A stretch of DNA of 64,000 bases, from the NCBI RefSeq assembly GCF_013375535.1, contig NZ_JABXJG010000003.1:62001-126000 (forward strand), read 5' to 3'. A program made the translations under genes and the position numbers. Positions 51,217 through 59,191 of the stretch are shown piece by piece (the stretch's first letter is position 1; the number at the start of each line of letters is the position of its first letter). The notes under the pieces were generated by a model, which did not search any database, had not been told where the DNA came from, and worked only from the letters and a program-made list of their open reading frames with translations. This DNA comes from Sphingobium sp. 15-1. Its GTDB lineage: Bacteria; Pseudomonadota; Alphaproteobacteria; Sphingomonadales; Sphingomonadaceae.

Positions 51217-52610
51217 TATGTGGACGGCCCCCGCCTGACAATAGATTTAGCAGAGTATGACCGATCGCTTGCGTTCATATGTCCGGCCTCAAAGGTGCAG
51301 CCGCAAATGACCGCGGGCCAAGATGGTTTCCGCCACATGAGTTCCAAACAAGTTTCCGGCATGTAGTAGCCATTGCATCGTACGGAGTGTCTCACGCCCG
51401 GAATGATCGATCCCATCTGCGCATTCTATTGCAAGTTCAGGCCTCAGCTCAACACGAGTGCTTGCACATCAGCACCCCCTGTTCGCCAAGCTCTATGCCG
51501 CTACCTCGCGTAGCGGAATACTGTTTGCCCGGTAGCGCTCGCCGGTCACCATGAGCTTCCAGGCAATGCGCGCAATCTTGTTCGCAACCGCCACGGCAAC
51601 GAGCTTTGGCGGCTTGCGCTTGAGCAGTTCAAGTAGCCAGGCGTTTGCATTGTTGCCCTTTCCTGCTCGAACATGCCGTAGAAGCGCGGTGGCACCGGCC
51701 ACCAGCACACTTCGCAGCAGTTCGTCACCGGCGCGTGTTATAATGCCAAGCCGGACCTTGCCGCCGGTAGAATGGTCCTTTGGTGTCAGGCCCATCCAGG
51801 CGGCAAATTGTCGCCCTGAGGCAAACAGCTCGGGCGCTGGCGTTTTCATCATGAGGAGTGACGCTCCGATTGGACCGACACCGGGGATTTCCGCCAGGCG
51901 TCGGCTGCATTCGTTGGCGCGGTGCCATGCCGCCAACTCCGCTTCGACCTCTTCGATTTGGTCCTGAAGCCGAGAATATTCCTTCGCCTGCGCGGCAAAC
52001 AGGGTTCGCGCAAGCGCCGGCACAGTAGGGTCGACCGCGATACGGTCGAGCAGCGGAACGATCCGGCACTTGCCCTGGGCAGCAATCAGCCCGAACTCTG
52101 CAGCATAACCACGGATCGCGTTGACCAACTGCGTACGGGTGCGGATCAACCGATCGCGTACGCCGACCAGCATGAGCGCTGCCTGCTGCTCAGAAGTCTT
52201 GATGGGCACAAAGCGCATCGTGGGTCGGCTCATTGCTTCGCACAGGGCTTCGGCATCAGCCGCATCGTTCTTCCCGCGCTTTACATAGGGCTTCACCAAC
52301 TGCGGCGCGATCAGCTTCACTTCATGGCCGTACGACGTCAGGAGCCGCGCCAAATGGTGAGACGCCCCACACGCCTCGATAGCAATCACCGTTGGCGGCA
52401 GCTTCTCGAAAAACGCCATCATCTCGGTACGGCGCAGCTTTTTGCGCAGGATGGGCTTCTCGGCGGCGTTGACGCCATGAAGCTGGTAAACGTGCTTTGA
52501 CGTGTCGATGCCAACTCGGATAAGATGTTCCACGGACGGTCTCCTCCTTGAGATTTGCAACAACCTCAACCTGGCACATTGTGATGCCGTTTGGAGGCCG
52601 TCCACACCAA
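51217..52610 (-). mobile_element. Complete IS110-family element, innermost of three nested elements
   Basis: About 1394 bp. Near-terminal inverted repeats TGTGGACGGCC at about 51219-51229 and, inverted, at 52596-52606. The transposase is on the minus strand with a 77-bp non-coding 5' end and a 276-bp non-coding 3' end, the IS1111-like arrangement. It interrupts the IS256-type transposase; only TG is shared between the two flanks, in line with the very short or absent target duplications of this family. Confidence 0.78.
51493..52533 (-). CDS. IS110-family DEDD transposase
   Basis: 346 residues from the GTG at 52533, chosen because AGGAGGAGA lies 7 bp before it; a longer frame to 52605 has no ribosome binding site. 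The RuvC-like domain is complete: Asp in RVGIDTSKHVYQLHG, Glu in VIAIEACGASHHLAR, and the paired Asp in GKNDAADAEALCEA. The C-terminal transposase_20 domain has RLAEIPGVGPIGASLLM and FAAWMGLTPKDHSTGGK with the serine region near LRSVLVAGATALLRH. Intact, so it may still be active. Different from the IS110-type gene at 30514. Confidence 0.9.
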   Translation of the reverse strand: MEHLIRVGIDTSKHVYQLHGVNAAEKPILRKKLRRTEMMAFFEKLPPTVIAIEACGASHHLARLLTSYGHEVKLIAPQLVKPYVKRGKNDAADAEALCEAMSRPTMRFVPIKTSEQQAALMLVGVRDRLIRTRTQLVNAIRGYAAEFGLIAAQGKCRIVPLLDRIAVDPTVPALARTLFAAQAKEYSRLQDQIEEVEAELAAWHRANECSRRLAEIPGVGPIGASLLMMKTPAPELFASGRQFAAWMGLTPKDHSTGGKVRLGIITRAGDELLRSVLVAGATALLRHVRAGKGNNANAWLLELLKRKPPKLVAVAVANKIARIAWKLMVTGERYRANSIPLREVAA

Positions 52611-53431
52611 CATGTTTGAACCATCGCTTCGGGGAAGACGGCGGTGATGGCGTCGGGAAAACCCTTCAGGCCATCGACGACGGCCAGCATGATATCCTCG
52701 ACACCGCGGTTGCGCAGTTCGTTCATGACGCGCAGCCAGAATTTGGCGCCTTCATTCTGCTCCAGCCACAAGCCAAGGACCACCTTGGTGCCGTCGGCCA
52801 TGACGCCCAGGGCAATATGGATCGCCTTGTTGCGAACCATGCCCTCGTCGCGGATCTTAACCCGGATCGCATCGAAGAAAACCAGCGGATAGGCTGGGTC
52901 CAGCGGGCGTTGTTGCCAGGCCGTGACCTCCTCCAGCACAGCGTCCGTGATCGTGCTGATCAGGTCGGGTGAGGCCTCGATGCCGTACAGTTCGCGCAGA
53001 TGCCCGGTGATCTCACGGGTACTCATGCCGCGCGCGTACATCGAGATGATCTTGTCGTCGAAGCCAGGGAAGCGTCGCTGGTATTTGGCGATCAGCTGCG
53101 GATCGAAACTGCCCGCTCGATCGCGCGGCACCTCGATCTCGATCCGTCCCCCATCGGTCGTCACCGTCTTGCGGCCATAGCCGTTCCGGCTGTTGGTCCC
53201 TTGCTCCTCCTGGCCAAGATGGTGATCCATCTCCGCATTGAGCGCCCGTTCGGCAAATGCCTTCTTCAATGTATCGAGCAGGCCGCCCTGGCTGAGCGCT
53301 GCTGCTGCGTCAGTGCCGGCCAGCAGTTGGTCGAGAATGTCGTTCGGTATCGAGGGTTCTTTGCGTCGTGACATACTGGGTCTCCTTGTTGCCCATTATG
53401 CCTCGCCGCACACGAAATTCCTGACAGTCCC

Positions 53432-53439
53432 CCTGTTGA
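53432..53439 (+). repeat. 8-bp target duplication, right copy
   Basis: CCTGTTGA, partner of 50706-50713. It continues directly into the rest of the IS3-family OrfB gene. Confidence 0.85.
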
Positions 53440-54166
53440 AGGTCCGCGATCTGATTACCAGTCCGGCCTATGTGGTGATCAAGGCCGCCGATCAGTTCCA
53501 TACCAAGACCACCCGGCCGAACGAGATGTGGCAAACCGACTTCACCTACTTCAAGATCATCGGGTGGGGCTGGATGTATCTGTCGACCGTGCTCGACGAC
53601 TTCTCACGCTATATCATCGCCTGGAAACTGTGCACCAACATGCGAGCCGAGGACGTCACCGATACGCTGGACCTCGCCCTCAAAGCCTCGGGTTGTGACA
53701 GCGCCACGGTGCTGCACAAGCCCAGGCTGCTCAGCGATAACGGCCCCAGCTACATCGCGGGCGAACTGGCGGAATACATCGATGCGCAGAAGATGAGCCA
53801 TGTGCGCGGCGCGCCGATGCATCCCCAGACCCAGGGCAAGATCGAACGCTGGCATCAGACCCTGAAAAACCGCATCCTGCTGGAAAACTACTTCCTGCCC
53901 GGCGATCTCGAAGCTCAAATCGAGGCCTTCGTCGAGCACTATAACCACCAGCGTTACCACGAGAGCCTGCACAATGTGACGCCCGCCGACGCCTACTTCG
54001 GCAGGGCTTCCGCCATCATCAAACAGGGAGAAAGGATCAAAAAGCAGACCATCGAATATCGGCGCTTGCAGCACCGCAAGCTCGCCGCTTAACATCAACC
54101 CCCAGACGAGGCCCGCACTCCGCTAATCTACGCCCCGAGTTGTGCCGAATGTTCTGACGACGGACA

Positions 54167-54495
54167 AGCTTCCCTTCATTCTCCTTCCGGCACCATGAGC
54201 GGAGAAAGCCATTTCGCTCCCGGAGACACTGCCTATGGCCAAGTGATCTATCTTTCACTTGGAATCCTTTCCTGACCGGCTGTAATCAGGCAGAATATGA
54301 CCCCCGAGGCATCAGGCATGATGAGACGCTCCTTTCCATCAGCGCAACGGGTCAGGCGCACACCAGTCCTGACCAGGCGCAGTTCCAGGCGGGCGTCAAC
54401 AGCCGGAGCAGGACGGAGCCAGCGGCGAGCGACGCCAATTTTTGAGCCCGCTCCTGGTCTCGGAAAAAACAGACTTGTCACCTGCGCGCGGGCCT
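54167..54495. other. Unassigned region right of the IS3-family element
   Basis: A 329-bp stretch between the IS3-family element and the FAD oxidase gene. The thioesterase cut on the left side of the element does not continue here. A minus-strand open frame at 54248-54481 (77 codons, many Arg) has no recognisable motif and no convincing ribosome binding site. Probably debris next to the insertion. Confidence 0.4.
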
Positions 54496-55893
54496 TTATT
54501 GCAGTGGCACCACTTTACCAGGATTGAGGGTTGAACGCGGATCCAGGGCTCTCTTGAGCCTCACCATGGTGTCGATTTCTGCTCCGGATCTGCTGCAATG
54601 CAAATAGGAGCGCTTTTCCAGGCCGATACCATGTTCGGCGGAAACGCTCCCGCCCACCATCTGTAGCGGCAAATACACCAGATCATCGATAGCACGATGA
54701 TGCCCGTCCTCGCCTGGTCGAATGACAAGATGCAGATTACCGTCGGCAACATGGCCGAATACGGCCATTTCTGCATCTTTCAAGTAAGCATGCAGATTGT
54801 CTTGAAGATCATTGACGTATTTTTCCATGTGGATTTGTGGAAGGCTGATATCATACAGTAAAAGTGGATCGGGTCCGGCGCACAACGTGTCGATGTCGTC
54901 TCGGATCGACCAGAATGCGTTGGCCTGGCCGATACTTTGGGCAATGGAGGCATCGTCAATCAGCCCTCGTTCCCAACCCGAGGCGATTGCTTGGTTGATC
55001 ATCGCGTCGGCATGATGTGATGCGATCTCGATCAAGACGTAAAAAGCGTGGGAATCTTCCAGTGGAGACCGATGATTTCCTCGCGTCGTCACGGTATCGA
55101 TAAAAGAAGGCCACATCACTTCGTAACTCGAGAGCGCTCCATCTACCGCAGCTGCGGCCAGCGCGAACAGTTGCAGGACGGCATCGAAACTGGAAAGGCC
55201 GATGAAAGCGGTTGCCTTGAGGCCGGCATTCGGCCTTAGCCGGAGCACCGCCCGGGTAATGATTCCCAACGTTCCTTCGGACCCGACGAACATCTGCTTC
55301 AGATCGAAACCCGCGTTGTTCTTGATCAGCCGATTCATTGAACTCAACACGGTTCCATCGGCGAGGACAACCTCAAGCCCGAGAACCTGATCGCGGGTCA
55401 TCCCGTAACGAAGGACGCAGTTGCCGCCGGCATTGGTCGCGATCGTACCGCCGATGGTCGCCGATCCCCGCGCTCCCAGATCGACGGGATAGAGCAGATC
55501 CGCAGCATTCGCCGCCTCCTGCACGGCTTGAAGCGTGGCTCCCGCTTCCACCTCAACTGTCAGCCCTGACCGCTCCACAGGTGCGATTGCGGTCATGCGT
55601 TCGAGCGACAGGGCGATATCTCCGGGTTTCGTATAGGCTCCTCCGGCAAGCCCCGTGCGGCCGCCTTGGGGGACCAGCGTCAGGCCGTGGCGGTCGCAAT
55701 AGGCGGCGATCATGGAAACCTGTTCGGTCGTTTCGGGGCGAACGATGCACAAGGCTTCCATCGCATGGACCGGAAGGTAACAGTCCGATCGCTGGGTCAC
55801 CTCTTCGCCGGTTAGAACATTCTTGACGCCGACGATTTTCGCCAGGTCCTCGATAATGGTCATTTCGCTCAATTCCGAAATATGAGGGGTCAT
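54496..55893 (-). CDS. FAD-linked oxidase, D-2-hydroxyacid dehydrogenase (GlcD/D2HGDH) type
   Basis: 465 residues of the vanillyl-alcohol-oxidase-like flavoprotein family. Seen: FAD-binding TLVPQGGRTGLAGGAYTKPG, TIGGTIATNAGGNCVLRYG, FVGSEGTLGIITRAVLRLRP, and the C-terminal substrate domain with VFGHVADGNLHLVIRP and SVSAEHGIGLEKRSYL, whose His and Glu residues match the metal-binding site of D-2-hydroxyglutarate and D-lactate dehydrogenases. It oxidises a D-2-hydroxyacid to the 2-oxoacid. A start 10 codons in (at MTIIEDL) is an alternative. An FMN enzyme for L-2-hydroxyacids is encoded at 57989. Confidence 0.87.
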   Translation of the reverse strand: MTPHISELSEMTIIEDLAKIVGVKNVLTGEEVTQRSDCYLPVHAMEALCIVRPETTEQVSMIAAYCDRHGLTLVPQGGRTGLAGGAYTKPGDIALSLERMTAIAPVERSGLTVEVEAGATLQAVQEAANAADLLYPVDLGARGSATIGGTIATNAGGNCVLRYGMTRDQVLGLEVVLADGTVLSSMNRLIKNNAGFDLKQMFVGSEGTLGIITRAVLRLRPNAGLKATAFIGLSSFDAVLQLFALAAAAVDGALSSYEVMWPSFIDTVTTRGNHRSPLEDSHAFYVLIEIASHHADAMINQAIASGWERGLIDDASIAQSIGQANAFWSIRDDIDTLCAGPDPLLLYDISLPQIHMEKYVNDLQDNLHAYLKDAEMAVFGHVADGNLHLVIRPGEDGHHRAIDDLVYLPLQMVGGSVSAEHGIGLEKRSYLHCSRSGAEIDTMVRLKRALDPRSTLNPGKVVPLQ

Positions 55894-56010
55894 GGAGCCA
55901 CCTTGTTGGCCAAGTTGAAGATCTCGCGGGAGGGGCGCGTGGTCAGAACGTGCGGCACAACTCGCGGCGTCATTAGCGGAGCGCGGGGTCTTATGTTTCT
56001 CGGCAATGTC

Positions 56011-56838
56011 TCACGCACGCTCGGCGCCCAAAAGCCGATCGGCAAAGTAGCGCGTCGGCGTGGTTCCAAGCGCCTTCCTGAACATGACGATGAAGGCCGT
56101 CGTGGATTCATACCCCAAATCGCCTGCTACCTGCTGGACCGTCGCGCCGGCAGCGAGTTCCCGCAGCGCGATGACCAGATGGAGCTGACGCCGCCAACGG
56201 CCGAAGCTCAATCCTGTCTGCTGGACCATAAGCCTCTTCAACGACCGCTCACTGACGGCGACATGCTCAGCCCATTGGCCGAGGGTCCGGCGGTTGCCCG
56301 GGTCCGCCAAAAGAGCCGCAGCGATCGCAGCGATCTTTGGATGGTCGGACACGGGCAGTTCCAGCCCCTCCCGCGGCATCAGCGCAAGCTCATCGAGCAT
56401 GACCCGCACGAGGCGATCGACATGAGCGTCGCCTGCATCACTTGCCGATAGCTCCGCCACGCGGAGTATCATCTCCCGAAGCATTGGCGATACCGAAAGC
56501 GTGCAGCATTCCGCTGGAAGCATGGCCGCGCCCGGTTCGACAAACAGATATGTCAGACGAGCGTTGGACGTGACCTGATTGCTGTGAGGAACGCTGCCCG
56601 GTATCCAGATTCCGCAGTCGGGCGGAACGATCCAGACCCCACTGTCCACTTTGCAGGTAACCGCGCCATGAAGCGCAAGGATCAGTTGACCCTGCCGGTG
56701 CTGATGCTGCGGCCCCTCGGCTTCATAATCGGCGAAGTCAACCTTGATCGCCAGCGCCGGTCCATGGGAAAGGTTCAGATCGATGGCGGTGCTGCACGGA
56801 CGTTGCTTGTTCGAAGGTTGGCCCGATTTCGAGATCAT
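56011..56838 (-). CDS. AraC family regulator with cupin-type sensor domain
   Basis: 275 residues. The N-terminal part has the AraC-type cupin pattern: HQHRQGQLILALHGAVTC then WIVPPDCGIWIPGSVPHSNQ. The C-terminal part holds two helix-turn-helix motifs: TLGQWAEHVAVSERSLKRLM and VQQVAGDLGYESTTAFIVMF, ending in GTTPTRYF. This is the group that responds to an aromatic or other small ligand and often activates a divergent gene. It is divergent from the NmrA-like gene with a 73-bp spacer and 117 bp ahead of the FAD oxidase gene on the same strand. Confidence 0.88.
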   Translation of the reverse strand: MISKSGQPSNKQRPCSTAIDLNLSHGPALAIKVDFADYEAEGPQHQHRQGQLILALHGAVTCKVDSGVWIVPPDCGIWIPGSVPHSNQVTSNARLTYLFVEPGAAMLPAECCTLSVSPMLREMILRVAELSASDAGDAHVDRLVRVMLDELALMPREGLELPVSDHPKIAAIAAALLADPGNRRTLGQWAEHVAVSERSLKRLMVQQTGLSFGRWRRQLHLVIALRELAAGATVQQVAGDLGYESTTAFIVMFRKALGTTPTRYFADRLLGAERA

Positions 56839-56911
56839 ATGGCATTATCTCCACTTTTACTCGCAATGCAATTCATTAGAATCTCGGGTCAGCAACTTTA
56901 GGAGATGAGCC

Positions 56912-57847
56912 ATGCGTATCGCCGTGGTTGGCGCGACCGGCAGGATCGGCGCCAAACTTACCGAGAATCTTCTGGCCAAAGGCCATTCCGTCAAAGCTCT
57001 TTCGAGGGGAGGACCAGCCCTCGATGCACTTGTCGCGAAAGGGGCGGAGCCGTTCTCCGGCAGCTTCGACACGGGCGATGGTGAGCTTGGCAAGTTCTTC
57101 GAGGACGCCGATGCCGCGTTCCTGATGGTCAAGACCCTGTGGGAATCCGAGGATTTTCATGGGCAATATCCTGCCGTAGCGCTTCGTTTTTTCGACGCGC
57201 TGCGGGATTCCCCTGTGAAACTGGCCGTGAGCCTGACCGCGATGGGATCCGAGGTCAGCGGAAACACGGGCCATTTCCAGCCCTTCCACATCCTGGATCA
57301 GATCCTCAACCGGCTGCGTGACATCAATCTGGTGCACCTGCAGGGCGGCTTCTTCATGGAGGATCTGGGCAGGTGGAGCGACTCGATCGCGCAGCACGAC
57401 AGGATCGCATGGTCGCTTGACCCTGACGTCAAAATTCCTTGGGTTGCGATCCAGGACATTGCGGATCTTGCCGCGAAGGAATTCGACGCGCCGTCCGGCC
57501 AGCACCGGGCCATAAGGCAACTCGGCATCGATTATTCGATCAGCGAGATCGCCGCGATCATCGGCCGGGCAATCGGCAAAGAGGTGGGCTATCGCTTCGT
57601 CGACAGGGACGATCGCGCGGTCGAGACGGTATTCCGGGAGAAGTTCGGAACACTCGATCGGTGGGTCTATGACAACAACACCATGGCTGCTCTCAACGAC
57701 GGGCGTGTCAAATTTCGCGATGATCGTCCTGCGCTGCCCACGACAATGGAAGAATTCGCGAAGGACACTCTCAAGCCCCTGATCGAGAAGGCCCGGGCGG
57801 ATGGCGCCAAACCCGAGACATTCATGACGTGGAGTTCAAAGGGATAA
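56912..57847 (+). CDS. NmrA-like NAD(P)-binding protein
   Basis: 311 residues. The N-terminal Rossmann motif VVGATGRIGAKLTENLLAKG and the absence of the SDR Tyr-x3-Lys pair put it in the atypical SDR NmrA/HSCARG group, along with the segment FHILDQILNRLRDINLVHLQ and GFFMEDLGRW. Such proteins sense the NADPH/NADP ratio or reduce quinones. Its divergent position to the AraC regulator suggests it is under that regulator's control. No substrate can be proposed. Confidence 0.82.
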   Translation: MRIAVVGATGRIGAKLTENLLAKGHSVKALSRGGPALDALVAKGAEPFSGSFDTGDGELGKFFEDADAAFLMVKTLWESEDFHGQYPAVALRFFDALRDSPVKLAVSLTAMGSEVSGNTGHFQPFHILDQILNRLRDINLVHLQGGFFMEDLGRWSDSIAQHDRIAWSLDPDVKIPWVAIQDIADLAAKEFDAPSGQHRAIRQLGIDYSISEIAAIIGRAIGKEVGYRFVDRDDRAVETVFREKFGTLDRWVYDNNTMAALNDGRVKFRDDRPALPTTMEEFAKDTLKPLIEKARADGAKPETFMTWSSKG

Positions 57848-57988
57848 TCGCCGTGTGGGCGACATCCGCGTGATGGTGCCTATACCGACCATATACCCTA
57901 AAGGGCGTTGACGCTTTCAACCAGGCGACAGCGCGCGGCTGGCAACAGGTATAGGGTGGCCGGAGCGAGGGGTAAGCGAGAGGGAAGA

Positions 57989-59143
57989 ATGAGCGGGTGG
58001 CACAACATTGAGGCGTTGAGGAAAGGCGCTCGAAGCGCCCTCCCGCGTCCTATATTCGATTATATGGATGGCGGCGCCGAGGATGAACTGGCGCTGGATC
58101 GGTCGAGTTCCGCCTTCGACCGGTATGAGTTGCTGCCCCGGATGCTGGTGGACGTTTCGCATACCAGCGCGGAAACCGAAATCTTCGGCCGCCGCATTCC
58201 CTTTCCCCTCATGCTCTCGCCTACGGGATTGACACGGCTCTTTCACAAGGATGCGGAACTTGCGGTCGCCCGAGCGGCCTCCGCTGCCGGATTACCCTAT
58301 TGCCTGTCCACCCTCGGCACCACGACGATCGAAGAATTCGGGCGCGTGCTTTCCGCCCCGAAATTGTTCCAGATCTATATCTTCAAGGACCGGGGGCTAA
58401 CCGAGGAATTTATCGAGCGTGCCCGCGCCGAAGGGTATGACGGGCTGGTCCTGACCGTCGATACGCTCGTGGCCGGTAAGCGGGAGCGCGATATTGTAAA
58501 TGGCCTTTCGCTTCCTCCCCGACTGACTCCCCGCGGGTTCCTGGGATTTGCCATGCGGCCCGGCTGGTCCATTCCGGCGCTGTTCGGGCGGAAGTTCGAC
58601 TTCGTCAATGTGGCGCATCGCGCTGCAGCACTGTCCGGCCAATCCATCTCACTTCAGGATTATGTGGCCGGTCAGTTCGACCGCTCACTGACATGGAAGG
58701 ACGTGGAGTGGCTGGCGGCCCGGTGGGGCGGTCCGTTGGCGGTAAAGGGTATCTTGCGTGTGGATGACGCAAAAAGGGCGGCGGATGCGGGCGCCGACAC
58801 TGTCATGGTGTCAAACCACGGAGGACGGCAGTTGGAGTCAGCCGCCGCGCCCATCGATCAGATCGCTCCCATCGCCGATGGTCTGGCCGGACGCATGAAG
58901 ATCATCTGCGATGGCGGCATTCGGCGCGGCTCGCATATCTTCAAGGCGCTGGCTCTGGGAGCCGACGCGGTTTCGGTCGGCCGTCCCTATTTATACGGCC
59001 TCGCTGCGGGAGGTAGTCAGGGAGTGGAACGCGCCATCTCCGTCCTGCGGGAGGAATTTGAGCGGTGCATGATTCTGGGCGGCGTAAGCAGCCTGGAGGA
59101 CATCAATCGGGACATAATCAGGCAGTTCGCCTTCCCTTCGTAG
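57989..59143 (+). CDS. FMN-dependent alpha-hydroxyacid oxidase/dehydrogenase (L-lactate/mandelate type)
   Basis: 384 residues from ATG 57989; in-frame codons back to 57908 lack a ribosome binding site, whereas GAGAGGGAAG precedes this ATG. Seen: the N-terminal FDYMDGGAEDELALDRSSSA, LSPTGLTRLFHKDAELAVA, the FMN phosphate region, the Lys in LAVKGILRVDDAKRA, the catalytic His in MVSNHGGRQLESAAAPID, and the Arg in CDGGIRRGSHIFKALALGA. It oxidises an L-2-hydroxyacid. The enzyme is the stereochemical counterpart of the FAD oxidase at 54496. 48 bp before the FadB-like gene. Confidence 0.88.
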   Translation: MSGWHNIEALRKGARSALPRPIFDYMDGGAEDELALDRSSSAFDRYELLPRMLVDVSHTSAETEIFGRRIPFPLMLSPTGLTRLFHKDAELAVARAASAAGLPYCLSTLGTTTIEEFGRVLSAPKLFQIYIFKDRGLTEEFIERARAEGYDGLVLTVDTLVAGKRERDIVNGLSLPPRLTPRGFLGFAMRPGWSIPALFGRKFDFVNVAHRAAALSGQSISLQDYVAGQFDRSLTWKDVEWLAARWGGPLAVKGILRVDDAKRAADAGADTVMVSNHGGRQLESAAAPIDQIAPIADGLAGRMKIICDGGIRRGSHIFKALALGADAVSVGRPYLYGLAAGGSQGVERAISVLREEFERCMILGGVSSLEDINRDIIRQFAFPS

Positions 59144-59191
59144 ATTCGACTGTGGTCCAGCCGCCCACCGAGGGCTGCAAGTGGAGTTTCC

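Larger units (their letters stand above)
50755..53374 (-). pseudogene. IS256-family transposase, split by IS110-family insertion
   Basis: The N-terminal part (53374 down to about 52611) runs from SRRKEPSIPNDILDQLLAG to AITAVFPEAMVQTC and contains the first two catalytic Asp residues (LVFFDAIRVKIRDEG and IMLAVVDGLKGFPDAI). The C-terminal part (about 51216 down to 50755) resumes with CIVHLLRNSMDFVAWKDRK and contains the Glu in TTNAIEALNSKLRRAVRAR. The break lies inside the conserved QTCIVHL motif. Apart from the insertion no lesion is visible. Confidence 0.88.
50714..53431 (-). mobile_element. Second, different IS256-family element, interrupted by an IS110-family element
   Basis: 32-bp perfect terminal inverted repeats (50714-50745 and 53400-53431), beginning GGGACTGTCAGGAATTTC. 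The transposase is on the minus strand. The element is flanked by the 8-bp duplication CCTGTTGA. Net length without the nested IS110-family element is about 1.33 kb. It is not closely related to the IS256-type element at 30992: the transposase N-terminus and ends differ. Confidence 0.9.
50387..54092 (+). pseudogene. IS3-family OrfB (DDE transposase), split by nested insertions
   Basis: The first part (50387-50713) reads RYPASEKLEIIRIVEQSHLP and RYLEGGPEALEDRL; a one-base deletion at about 50618 shifts frame before DYSELSPRELAVRFTDEKR. An IS256-family element then splits the gene in the codon run for YRLL. It resumes at 53440 with KVRDLITSPAYVV and the rve domain: QTDFTYFKI (first Asp), LLSDNGPSYIAGEL (second Asp), QGKIERWHQTLKNR (Glu). 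Removal of the insertion with one copy of its 8-bp repeat restores the reading frame at that point but not the upstream frameshift. Confidence 0.85.
49919..54166 (+). mobile_element. IS3-family element with two further IS elements nested inside
   Basis: Terminal inverted repeats: left TGTCCGCCGTCAG at 49919-49931 with GGCACA further in, right (inverted) TGTCCGTCGTCAG ending at 54166 with GGCACA in the matching place. Net length without the nested elements is about 1.52 kb. No direct repeat flanks it (AAC on the left, AGC on the right), and the interrupted thioesterase does not resume on the right, which indicates an adjacent deletion after insertion. Confidence 0.85.
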
